The notes beneath the pieces were generated by a model. The model was not told the origin of the DNA. It saw only the letters and a program-made list of their open reading frames with translations, and did not search any database. The position numbers and the translations under genes were made by a program. DNA of 30,736 nt from JAHBVL01 sp964461025 (lineage in GTDB: Bacteria > Chloroflexota > Chloroflexia > Thermomicrobiales > UBA6265), in NCBI GenBank assembly GCA_964461025.1, contig CAYWSE010000041.1, forward strand, positions 1 through 30,736. Direction: 5' to 3'. Shown piece after piece: positions 23,880 to 30,736 of the stretch; positions within the stretch are counted from its first letter, which is position 1; every line of letters begins with the position of its first letter.

Positions 23880-25993
23880 GCGGCGCGCGTTACCGGCTCG
23901 GGGTGGACACCGGCGGCACCTTTACCGACGCCACTCTGATCGATACCACCACCGGCGCAGTGCGAATCGCCAAGGTCCATTCGACACCGCACGACCCCTC
24001 GGTTGGCTTTCTCGACGCCGTCCGCCGGATTTCTGAGGACAAAACGATCGAGCACTCTGAGATTGGCGACATCGTGCACGGCACCACCGTGGCCACCAAC
24101 GCCGTGATCGAGGGGAATGTCGCCCGCACCGCCTTTCTGACCACCGAGGGTTTCCGCGACATGCTGGAGATCGCCCGGCAAATCCGTCCCTCGCTCTACG
24201 ATCTCCGATTCGAGAAGCCCCGGCCGATCGTGCCCCGCTATCGCTGTTTCGGACTGCCCGAACGGCTCGATGCGAGTGGGGAAATCGTCACGCCACTCGA
24301 TGAAGCAGCCGTGCGCGACGTGGCCAGGACACTGCGCAAAGAGGGGGTCGAATCGGTTGCGGTCTGCCTGCTGCATGCCTATCGCAACCCGGTGCACGAG
24401 CAACGCGTAGGCGAGATTCTGACCGAGGAATTGCCAGACGCCGTCATCTCGCTCTCTTCGGAGGTCGCGCCCGAGTTCCGCGAATACTTCCGCGCCAGCA
24501 CGACCGTCATTAACGCGGCGATTCGCCCTATCGTCGGTCGCTACCTCCGTCACATCGACGATTCCCTGCGTGAAACCGGCTTCTCGTCCGAGCTGCTGGT
24601 CATGCAAAGCAGTGGCGGGGTTTTCCCCTCCACTGCTGCCAGCGAGCGACCGGTGTTCATGGTCGAATCGGGACCAGCCGCCGGTGTGATGGCCGCGACC
24701 TGGCTGGGCGGCGCGCTCGGATTCCCCAATGTTCTTTCCTTTGATATGGGGGGCACCACCGCGAAGGCCGGACTTGTCCGCAACGGCCGCCCCGCCGTCA
24801 CTCGCGACTACGAAGTTGGAGCGATGGCCCAACCGGGCGGTCTGCGCGGCAAGGGCTACCCAATCCGCACACCGGTCATCGATCTGGTGGAGATCGGCGC
24901 CGGCGGGGGCAGCATCGCCTGGGTCGATACCGGCGGCGGACTGCGGGTTGGACCGCAAAGCGCCGGCGCCGATCCCGGACCCGCCAGCTATGGGCGAGGC
25001 GGCGAGCTCCCAACGATCACCGACGCCAATCTCGTGCTTGGCCGCCTGAACCCTGACTACTTTCTGGGCGGCGAGGCTGGTCTCGACCCGGAGCGCGCTG
25101 CACGTGCCATCGATACTCATTGCGCTGGGCCGCTGGGCATCGACGTCGTTGCCGCGGCGAGCGGCATCGTGGCGATCGCCAATGCTGCGATGTCGCAGGC
25201 GCTCAGACTGGTCACCGTCCAGCGCGGCATCGATCCGCGCGACTTCGTGCTCGTCGGCTTCGGCGGCGCGGGACCACTCCACGCCAACGAACTTGCGCGG
25301 GAAGCGGGCATCGCCACCACGGTGATCCCCATGAGCCCAGGCACGACCTCAGCGCTGGGGTTGCTGGTCACCGATCTGCAGCACGACTTCTCGGCGACGG
25401 TCGGGCGGGAGACAACCGGTATCGACGCGGATGCGATCGCGGCGTCGTTCGCCGATTTGGAGGAGCGGGGTCGGTCGGCGTTGCGCCGCGACGGTGTGTC
25501 CGACGACATTGCCCAGATTCAGCGGCTGGCCGAGATGCGATATGCCGGTCAGAGCTTCGAACTTCCCATCGAGGTGCCGGAGGGCATCTTTGATGAGCGG
25601 GCGTTGAGTCAGCTCGTCGAACGGTTCAATACCGCTCATCACCAGACCTACGGATTCAGCGCACCGAAGGAGGCAGTCGAGATCGTCAACGTGCGGGTAA
25701 CGGCTGTCGGTCCGATCGCCAAACCCCAGCAACCTGTGCTCACAACCCCTCCGGGCAGCGCGGAAGCCAAGGGAGAGCGCCAGGTTTGGTTCGCCGAACC
25801 AGGCTTCGGTGCAACGCCAATCTACGACCGCTACACCCTCGGCGATGGCGCGCTGATCGCCGGCCCCGCCATCGTCGAGGAAATGGACTCGACGACGGTC
25901 ATCCTGCCTGGATACGCCGGCACGGTCGACGCATTCGGGAATTTGCAGGTGGCGCGGAGCGAACACGAGTGCATTGCGAACAAAGATCAATAG
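23876..25993 (+). CDS. hyuA: hydantoinase A/oxoprolinase family ATPase subunit
   Basis: This 705-aa subunit has an actin-like ATPase fold and supplies the phosphorylation step that opens the cyclic amide. The phosphate loop GVDTGGTFTDATLID is at residues 9-23, HGTTVATNAVIEG lies near 64-76, and the second nucleotide signature SFDMGGTTAK at 288-297. Further landmarks are EIGAGGGSIAWVDTGGGLRVGPQSAGADPGPASYGRGG and DFVLVGFGGAGPLHANELA. The length is normal for HyuA. It overlaps hyuB by 4 bases. Its last 7 bases overlap the end of the convergent, frameshifted PIN toxin remnant. Confidence 0.95.
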   Translation: MSGARYRLGVDTGGTFTDATLIDTTTGAVRIAKVHSTPHDPSVGFLDAVRRISEDKTIEHSEIGDIVHGTTVATNAVIEGNVARTAFLTTEGFRDMLEIARQIRPSLYDLRFEKPRPIVPRYRCFGLPERLDASGEIVTPLDEAAVRDVARTLRKEGVESVAVCLLHAYRNPVHEQRVGEILTEELPDAVISLSSEVAPEFREYFRASTTVINAAIRPIVGRYLRHIDDSLRETGFSSELLVMQSSGGVFPSTAASERPVFMVESGPAAGVMAATWLGGALGFPNVLSFDMGGTTAKAGLVRNGRPAVTRDYEVGAMAQPGGLRGKGYPIRTPVIDLVEIGAGGGSIAWVDTGGGLRVGPQSAGADPGPASYGRGGELPTITDANLVLGRLNPDYFLGGEAGLDPERAARAIDTHCAGPLGIDVVAAASGIVAIANAAMSQALRLVTVQRGIDPRDFVLVGFGGAGPLHANELAREAGIATTVIPMSPGTTSALGLLVTDLQHDFSATVGRETTGIDADAIAASFADLEERGRSALRRDGVSDDIAQIQRLAEMRYAGQSFELPIEVPEGIFDERALSQLVERFNTAHHQTYGFSAPKEAVEIVNVRVTAVGPIAKPQQPVLTTPPGSAEAKGERQVWFAEPGFGATPIYDRYTLGDGALIAGPAIVEEMDSTTVILPGYAGTVDAFGNLQVARSEHECIANKDQ

Positions 25994-26386
25994 ATCTTCA
26001 AACCGGGAACATCACGATAGTCGGACAAATTGCGAGTAAGCAGGACCAGGTCGTGCTCAATTGCCGTCGCGGCAATCATGAGATCAAGCGAGCGATCACG
26101 TATCCGTCGCCCGTCGCCCGTCGCCGAGCAATTCATGTCGAAGTCTCGCGCACGTTCGCGCCGTCGTCTCAGTGAACGGCAACACACCAATTCTCTCCGT
26201 GATGGTGGCGTGCCGGCGTTCGCTCAATGTGGGATTCGATGCACGCAGGACCCCTTGATAGGTCTCCATATACGTGACGATACTCAGCGAGACACCGATA
26301 GGAACCATGCCATCGACCAGTTGAATCGTTTCGTCGTCTCCCTCGAGATAGCTCACAAGAATGTCGCTGTCGATGAGATATCTCAT
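25987..26386 (-). pseudogene. second PIN-domain toxin (VapC-like), frameshifted by a 7-bp repeat
   Basis: The N-terminal part, from the ATG at 26386, reads MRYLIDSDILVSYLEGDDET with D6, D8 and E41 (VTYMETYQG) all present, and then runs out of frame after ELLGDGRR at about 26105-26125. The C-terminal part continues in another frame as IRDRSLDLMIAATAIEHDLV, then RNLSDYRDVPGLKIY, which carries the remaining active-site aspartates. Three tandem GGCGACG units (minus strand) lie at the join. With two units the reading is ELLGDGRRIRDRSLDL, which aligns with the intact paralogue, so the break is a single-unit expansion. As drawn the product would lack the D99 and D120 equivalents and should be inactive. 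It could be a sequencing or assembly slip, a true pseudogene, or a reversible switch. Confidence 0.88.
26105..26125 (-). repeat. 7-bp tandem repeat, three units, causing the toxin frameshift
   Basis: There are three exact units, CGTCGCC on the plus strand (GGCGACG in the toxin's sense), at 26105-26111, 26112-26118 and 26119-26125. Seven is not a multiple of three, so each unit gained or lost shifts the frame; two units would keep the PIN toxin open. Confidence 0.93.
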
Positions 26387-26662
26387 CTATTCGGAAGCCC
26401 ATTTGCGCGGAGCCTGGCTCCGTTGCTCCCGGATTTCGCGCTTGAACGCCTCGGTGTCGACTCCTTCGTAGAGTCCGATACCGTTATGAAGCGCCTCGAG
26501 AACCTTTTCTGCGTCGTAATCTGCAAACGGCTCGGGAATTCGTCGCTCGATTCGGTATTCCACTCCTTCAGATTCGATGGAAACTGGTTCGTTGCCGACC
26601 AGCCTCAGCAGTCTGGCGGTGTCGCTTTCGGGCTCAATGTGAATCGGTTTTCGTTCGGCCAT
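26387..26662 (-). CDS. antitoxin partner of the frameshifted PIN toxin
   Basis: This 91-aa paralogue of the antitoxin at 20563-20847 shares MAERKPIHIEPESDTARLLR, VSIESEGVEYRIER, FADYDAEKVLEALHNG and the charged tail with EAFKREIREQR. The frame is intact, with GAGGAG six bases before the ATG. Its stop directly abuts the toxin ATG. If the toxin really is dead, this is an orphan antitoxin that could still bind its own promoter or cross-neutralise the intact toxin; that is speculation. Confidence 0.88.
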   Translation of the reverse strand: MAERKPIHIEPESDTARLLRLVGNEPVSIESEGVEYRIERRIPEPFADYDAEKVLEALHNGIGLYEGVDTEAFKREIREQRSQAPRKWASE

Positions 26663-26806
26663 GGTTTGCTCCTCGTACGCAACGGCAAGGGTACACCGAT
26701 GACGAGGGGATTATGGCCTGAAAGAGACGCTGACATGGGTCAGCGACGACGGCGGTCAACGTTTGACAGCAGTGGCGTCGCCGCAACAGCCGGCGTCCTC
26801 ACCAAA

Positions 26807-26921
26807 GTCATTCCGACCGGAGCGCAGTAGAGTGGAGGGATCTCTCGTTTCCCGGACGAACGCTCTGCTCTGGACACCTGCGCGTCACCAACAAGAGATT
26901 TCTCGGCAAGTTCGAAATGAC
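26807..26921 (+). repeat. 115-bp inverted-end intergenic repeat, copy 2
   Basis: It begins GTCATTCCGACCGGAGCGCAG-like and ends with TTCGAAATGAC, whose complement GTCATTTCGAA repeats the start. The interior has GGATCTCTCGT and AGAGATTTCTCGGCAAG. It is the same length as the copy at 29070. The ribosome site of the following CocE-like gene starts about 8 bases after it, so the element forms most of that gene's leader region. It has no coding capacity. Confidence 0.85.
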
Positions 26922-26941
26922 CGTTGATTGAGGAGGAAGTA

Positions 26942-28951
26942 GTGATCGAGATTCCTGAAACCCGTCCTGCGGAATACGGCATGGTGATCGCCAAAGACGT
27001 CATGATCCCGATGCGCGACAGCGTCCGCCTCGCCGCTGACATCTACTTTCCGGCGATCGACGGGGAACGGGTAGAGGGACCCTTGCCGACGATTCTGGCC
27101 CGGACCTCCTACGACAAAACGAACATCTGGCTGTGGGTCGAGCCGGTCGCCAATTTCTTCACCCCGCGTGGCTATGTCTTTGTCGTGCAGGACCTGCGCG
27201 GCCGGTACAAATCGGAAGGGAAGGGGCAGTACTTCCACGTCGCCAATCCGCTCGACGGCAAGGACGGCTACGACACCATCGAGTGGATCGCCGAGCAGCA
27301 ATGGTCGAACGGCAAGGTGGGGATGTGTGGATCGTCGCATGGGGCGATGACCCAAACGACCGCCGCCCTCGAAAACCCACCGCACCTTGCCGCGATCTGG
27401 CCCGACGTCGGACCGATTCGCAACTACTTCCATCACATGCGCGAAGGTGGCGCCATGCAGCTGCATATGTTTGGCGCGCAGTTTCTCCACGCTTTCGAAG
27501 CGCAGGAGCTGCAGGGCGACCCCGTCTCCAAGCTGGCTTTCGAGCGAGAGATGGCTCGGCTGCGCGACTGGGTCTGGCAAACCCCATTCAAGAAAGATCT
27601 GACGCCTCTAGTCAAGGTGCCGGGACTCGAACAGACGCTCTTCAACTACTACACCCGCGGCGCCTACGACGACTGGTGGGGCGCCGACTTCAACGACTAT
27701 CAGCGCTATTTCGATCGCCACGCCGATGTCGCCGGCACGTTCAGCTCTGGTTGGTATGACCCCTATACCGTCGCCGCTGCTGACCATTTTCACGCCATGA
27801 ACGAGAAGAACGAAACACCCCAGAAGTTGATCCTCGGACCCTGGACCCATGAAACAATGCGCGACGATCGCACCTGGGCCGCCGATGTCGACATGGGAGC
27901 CGATTCGAGCATCGGCTATCACGGCTACAACGCATTGCGGCTGCAATTTTTCGATCGTTTTCTTCTCGACGTCGAAAATGGCTGGGAAGATCGCCCCACG
28001 GTGATGATCTTCATCATGGGCGGGGGCGACGGGCGGAAATCGATCAAGGGGAAGATGAACCACGGCGGCTACTGGCGAGCCGAAGAGGAATGGCCACTCT
28101 CTCGCGCCGTGCCGACGACCTTGTATTTACGGTCAGACGGTAAATTGACCGCGGGACAACCGGACGCGTTCGATTCCAGCGCTCCCTGGACGGCCGGGCC
28201 GACCGATGTCGAACACGCCGTCGACGGCGTCGAACCGCCGCCATCGTTGCAGCCGAATGGACCACGAACCTTCACTTTCGATCCCGATCACCCGGTGCCG
28301 ACGATCTCGGCGAATGTCACCGGCTTTTTCGAGCTTGTGCCGGTGGGAGACCATCTGGATGAAGCCTTCCGCCATGTCGTGCCCTGGCGAGCGCGGATGA
28401 AGAGCATCGTCAATCCGGGCGCAACCCATCAGCGGGAGGCCGAAGGCATCGTCGGCGCGCGCGAACCCTATCCATTGCTTGCACACCGGGCGGATGTGCT
28501 CGTCTTCCAGACAGACCCGCTGACACAACCGGTCGAAGTGACCGGTCAGGTGATGGTTCATCTCTGGGTCTCGTCTTCAGCGGTCGATACCGATTTCACC
28601 GCCAAGCTGATCGATGTCCATCCCGCCAATCCGGACTATCCGGAGGGGTATCACATGAACATCTGCGACTCGATCATCCGGTGCCGCTACCGGGAGAGCT
28701 TCGAGTACGAAGTAATGATGGAGCCCGGCCAGGTCTATCCGGTGACCATCACCCTGCCCCCGACCAGCAACCGCTTCATGCCCGGTCACCGCATTCGGGT
28801 GGATATCTCCAGCAGCAACTTCCCCCGTTTCGATCTCAATCCCAACACTGGCGAACCGATGGGTCGCCACACGCACACCCTCGTCGCGCAGAACTCCGTC
28901 TGGTGCGATGCGGAGCGTCCGTCACGAATGGTGTTACCGGTGATTCCGTAG
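26942..28951 (+). CDS. CocE/NonD family serine hydrolase (X-Pro dipeptidyl-peptidase-like), copy 1
   Basis: This 669-aa hydrolase of the CocE/X-prolyl dipeptidyl-peptidase group consists of an alpha/beta-hydrolase domain (about 15-400) and a C-terminal PepX_C jelly roll (about 440-660). A complete catalytic triad is visible: S132 in CGSSHGAM, D273 in SGWYDPYT and H303 in LILGPWTHETMRD. EYGMVIAKDVMIPMRDSVRLAADIYFPA is the typical opening. There is no signal peptide, so it acts in the cytoplasm on peptides, esters or acylated small molecules. The GTG at 26942 is chosen because GAGGAGG then sits six bases upstream; the TTG six codons earlier would bury it. The next gene is a close paralogue in tandem. 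Confidence 0.94.
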   Translation: MIEIPETRPAEYGMVIAKDVMIPMRDSVRLAADIYFPAIDGERVEGPLPTILARTSYDKTNIWLWVEPVANFFTPRGYVFVVQDLRGRYKSEGKGQYFHVANPLDGKDGYDTIEWIAEQQWSNGKVGMCGSSHGAMTQTTAALENPPHLAAIWPDVGPIRNYFHHMREGGAMQLHMFGAQFLHAFEAQELQGDPVSKLAFEREMARLRDWVWQTPFKKDLTPLVKVPGLEQTLFNYYTRGAYDDWWGADFNDYQRYFDRHADVAGTFSSGWYDPYTVAAADHFHAMNEKNETPQKLILGPWTHETMRDDRTWAADVDMGADSSIGYHGYNALRLQFFDRFLLDVENGWEDRPTVMIFIMGGGDGRKSIKGKMNHGGYWRAEEEWPLSRAVPTTLYLRSDGKLTAGQPDAFDSSAPWTAGPTDVEHAVDGVEPPPSLQPNGPRTFTFDPDHPVPTISANVTGFFELVPVGDHLDEAFRHVVPWRARMKSIVNPGATHQREAEGIVGAREPYPLLAHRADVLVFQTDPLTQPVEVTGQVMVHLWVSSSAVDTDFTAKLIDVHPANPDYPEGYHMNICDSIIRCRYRESFEYEVMMEPGQVYPVTITLPPTSNRFMPGHRIRVDISSSNFPRFDLNPNTGEPMGRHTHTLVAQNSVWCDAERPSRMVLPVIP

Positions 28952-29069
28952 GCAAAGGGCAATAGGAGAATCAGGGGAGTGATCAATGGCGTATGGCTTG
29001 ACCTCCATGTTGACCCGCTTCAGGCGACAACCATGGTTCCGCTAGAAATGGCCGAAGCACGGCGCCTAC

Positions 29070-29184
29070 GTCATTCCGACCGGAGCGCAGCGGATTGGAG
29101 GAATCTCTCGTACCCGAAGCGAATGTTCTGCTCAGGACGTATGCGCGTCACTAACGAGCGATTTCTCGACAAGCTCGAAATGAC
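29070..29184 (+). repeat. 115-bp inverted-end intergenic repeat, copy 3
   Basis: It matches copy 2 over its whole length, with the same GTCATTCCGACCGGAGCGCAG start (split here: GTCATTCCGACC then GGAGCGCAG), GGAATCTCTCGT inside, and CTCGAAATGAC at the end. Both copies are followed by CGTTGATTGAGG leading into the ribosome site, so the repeat and gene start were duplicated together. Confidence 0.88.
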
Positions 29185-29205
29185 CGTTGATTGAGGGAGG
29201 AAACT

Positions 29206-30736
29206 GTGTTCGAGATTCCCGAAACACGGCCCGCCGAGTATGGAATCGCCATCTCTAAAGATGTGATGATCCCGATGCGCGACGGTGTCCGCCTCGCCGC
29301 CGACATCTACTACCCGGCGATTGATGGGGAACGAGTCGACGGACCATTACCGACGATTCTGGGTCGCACGTCGTACGACAAAACCATCCAATGGTTGTGG
29401 GTCGAAACAGTCGCGAATGTCTTTACGCCACGCGGGTATGTCGTCGTCGTGCAAGACCTCCGGGGGCGGTACAAGTCGGAGGGAAAGGGGCAGTATTTCC
29501 ACGCCGCCAACCCGCTCGACGGCAAGGACGGCTACGACACGATCGAATGGATCGCCTCGCAGCCATGGTCGAACGGCAAAGTCGGCATGTGTGGATCGTC
29601 GCACGGCGCGATGACACAGACGACTGCCGCGCTGGAGAATCCGCCTCACTTGACGGCAATCTGGCCGGATGTCGGACCGATCAACAACTATGCCCATAAC
29701 GCCCGCGAAGGCGGCGCCATGCAGCTGCACATTTTCGGCGCTCAGTTTCTACATGCGTACGATGCACAGGAGCTGCAGGACGATCCGGTGGCGAAGGAGG
29801 CGTTCGAGCTGGAGATGGCCAGGCTGCGCGACTGGGTTTGGCAAACGCCCTTCAAGCGCGGTCTCACCCCACTGACCAAGGTGCCTGGTCTGGAGCAAAC
29901 CTTTTTCAGCTATTACACGCGCGGTGCGTATGATGATTGGTGGGGCGCGGAGTTCAACGACTACCAGCGCTATTTCGACCGGCACGCCGATGTGGCGGGG
30001 ACGTTCAGCAGTGGATGGTACGATCCCTTTTCTGTCGCGACCTCCGAGCACTACCGGGCGATGGCGGCGAAGAATGCGACGCCACAACGACTGATTCTCG
30101 GTCCCTGGTCGCACTACACGATGCGCGACGACCGTACCTGGGCGGGGGACGTCGACTTCGGTCCGCAGTCGCGCATAGGCAACCCCGGTTACAACGCGTT
30201 GCGATTGCAGTTCTTCGACCGTTTCCTTCTAGGCCACGAGAATGGTTGGGAGGAGCGTCCGCCAGTGTGGCTCTTTGTGATGGGCGGCGGTGATGGGCGG
30301 AAAACGATCAAGGGGAAGATGAGTCACGGCGGTATGTGGCGCGCCGAGCAGGAATGGCCACTTTCCCGTGCGGTGCCGACAACATTCTATTTACGGTCAG
30401 ACGGTAATCTGACCAGAGAAGCGCCCAACCCATATCCCGTAGGGGCGGACCTCCGTGTCCGCCCGAGAGTCGACACGGAGGTCGACCCCTACGGAAATGG
30501 TTGGGATGCGGATCCGGGTTCATCCTTGTCGCCTCCCGTCCTTGCCGCGTCGCCGCCTGAAGCCCCCCGCACCTTTACCTTTGATCCTGCCCACCCGGTA
30601 CCGACAATCTCAGCGAATGTCACGGGGTTCTACGAGCTCGTGTCGTTGGGCGATGATCTCGACGAAGCGTTCCGGCGCACGGTGCCCTGGCGAGCGCGGA
30701 TGAAGAGCATCGTCAATCCGGGCGCAACCCATCAGC
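29206..30736 (+). CDS. CocE/NonD family serine hydrolase, copy 2 (C-terminus beyond right edge)
   Basis: The first 510 residues are present, and the frame is open to the last base. It is collinear with copy 1: the opening is MFEIPETRPAEYGIAISKDV, and the triad positions are conserved (S132 in CGSSHGAM, D273 in SGWYDPFS, H303 in LILGPWSHYTMRD). The start is a GTG with GGGAGG upstream. After YLRSDG the inter-domain stretch is 13 residues longer than in copy 1, and part of it (PVGADLRVRPRVDTEVDPYG) is encoded by a palindromic repeat element at 30437-30494. The frame stays open through it and resumes homology at RTFTFDPAHPVPTISANVTG, so the protein is probably functional. Confidence 0.92.
   Translation, partial: MFEIPETRPAEYGIAISKDVMIPMRDGVRLAADIYYPAIDGERVDGPLPTILGRTSYDKTIQWLWVETVANVFTPRGYVVVVQDLRGRYKSEGKGQYFHAANPLDGKDGYDTIEWIASQPWSNGKVGMCGSSHGAMTQTTAALENPPHLTAIWPDVGPINNYAHNAREGGAMQLHIFGAQFLHAYDAQELQDDPVAKEAFELEMARLRDWVWQTPFKRGLTPLTKVPGLEQTFFSYYTRGAYDDWWGAEFNDYQRYFDRHADVAGTFSSGWYDPFSVATSEHYRAMAAKNATPQRLILGPWSHYTMRDDRTWAGDVDFGPQSRIGNPGYNALRLQFFDRFLLGHENGWEERPPVWLFVMGGGDGRKTIKGKMSHGGMWRAEQEWPLSRAVPTTFYLRSDGNLTREAPNPYPVGADLRVRPRVDTEVDPYGNGWDADPGSSLSPPVLAASPPEAPRTFTFDPAHPVPTISANVTGFYELVSLGDDLDEAFRRTVPWRARMKSIVNPGATHQ
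30437..30494. repeat. palindromic repeat element inserted in frame in the CocE copy 2 gene
   Basis: Two 23-nt arms (30437-30459 and 30472-30494) are inverted copies with 21 of 23 positions matching, around a 12-base loop. Each arm carries GTAGGGGCGG or GTAGGGGTCG plus ACCTCCGTGTC. A related single unit lies between genes at 11286-11310. Copy 1 of the gene lacks the element. Confidence 0.88.

Noticed and set aside
23825..25282. 485-codon open frame on the minus strand
   Set aside because: It is antisense to hyuA, with no ribosome site or recognisable motif.
28125..28146. near-palindrome TTTACGGTCAGACGGTAAA in CocE copy 1, also largely present in copy 2
   Set aside because: It encodes the conserved YLRSDG segment in both paralogues. 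The symmetry is imperfect and is explained by shared coding sequence.
26807..29184. 115-bp repeats considered as parts of an insertion sequence bracketing CocE copy 1
   Set aside because: No transposase is present, and the pair is better explained by tandem duplication of gene plus leader.

Overview
The window looks like chromosomal DNA from a high-GC bacterium, most likely a Chloroflexota member of the Thermomicrobia/Sphaerobacter type. That placement is an inference from protein style: NB-ARC ATPases of the AfsR-like kind, LLM/F420-type oxidoreductases, a GH63 plus archaeal-type debranching enzyme pair, HyuA/HyuB enzymes, CocE-type hydrolases, PIN toxins with a characteristic small antitoxin, many GTG/TTG starts and GC-rich intergenic palindromes. 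No rRNA, tRNA, CRISPR array, transposase or phage gene was recognised.

Layout. 1-1238 (-): a TIR-STAND (NB-ARC) ATPase cut by the left edge. 1239-1557: a 117-bp inverted-end repeat. 1558-2589 (-): a Gfo/Idh/MocA dehydrogenase. 2590-2944: two microsatellites and a candidate promoter, followed by a small GlsB/YeaQ membrane protein with a strong terminator. 3280-5090 (-): a VOC protein, an overlapping uncharacterised two-gene unit (82 aa and 178 aa) and a DUF1801 protein. 5274-6254 (+): an LLM oxidoreductase. 6513-11193 (+): a GH63-type glycosidase and a glycogen-debranching enzyme overlapping by 8 nt. 11436-14581 (-): an ECF sigma factor with a 4-nt ATGA overlap to a large membrane protein carrying two extracytoplasmic beta-propellers. 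14844-15803 (+): an EamA transporter. 15928-16902 (+): a secreted protein. 17000-19060 (-): an M13 metalloprotease, divergent from a GT10 fucosyltransferase-like gene at 19166-20095 (+).

20170-26662 is a notable block. A LacI regulator, hyuB and hyuA form a tight plus-strand operon (TTGA and ATGA overlaps) headed by a perfect 28-bp double operator. It is flanked on both sides by paralogous minus-strand vapBC-type modules. The first module is intact. The second has its PIN toxin broken by one extra copy of a 7-bp tandem repeat, and removing that copy restores the frame exactly.

26807-30736 is a tandem duplication of a CocE/NonD serine hydrolase gene, each copy preceded by a 115-bp inverted-end repeat. 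The second gene runs off the right edge and carries a palindromic intergenic-type repeat in frame inside its coding sequence.

Functional themes are alpha-glucan/oligosaccharide breakdown, lactam or hydantoin opening, peptide or ester hydrolysis, cell-surface sensing through the sigma factor and its propeller partner, and conflict or stress modules (TIR-STAND, two PIN systems, one unknown overlapping pair).
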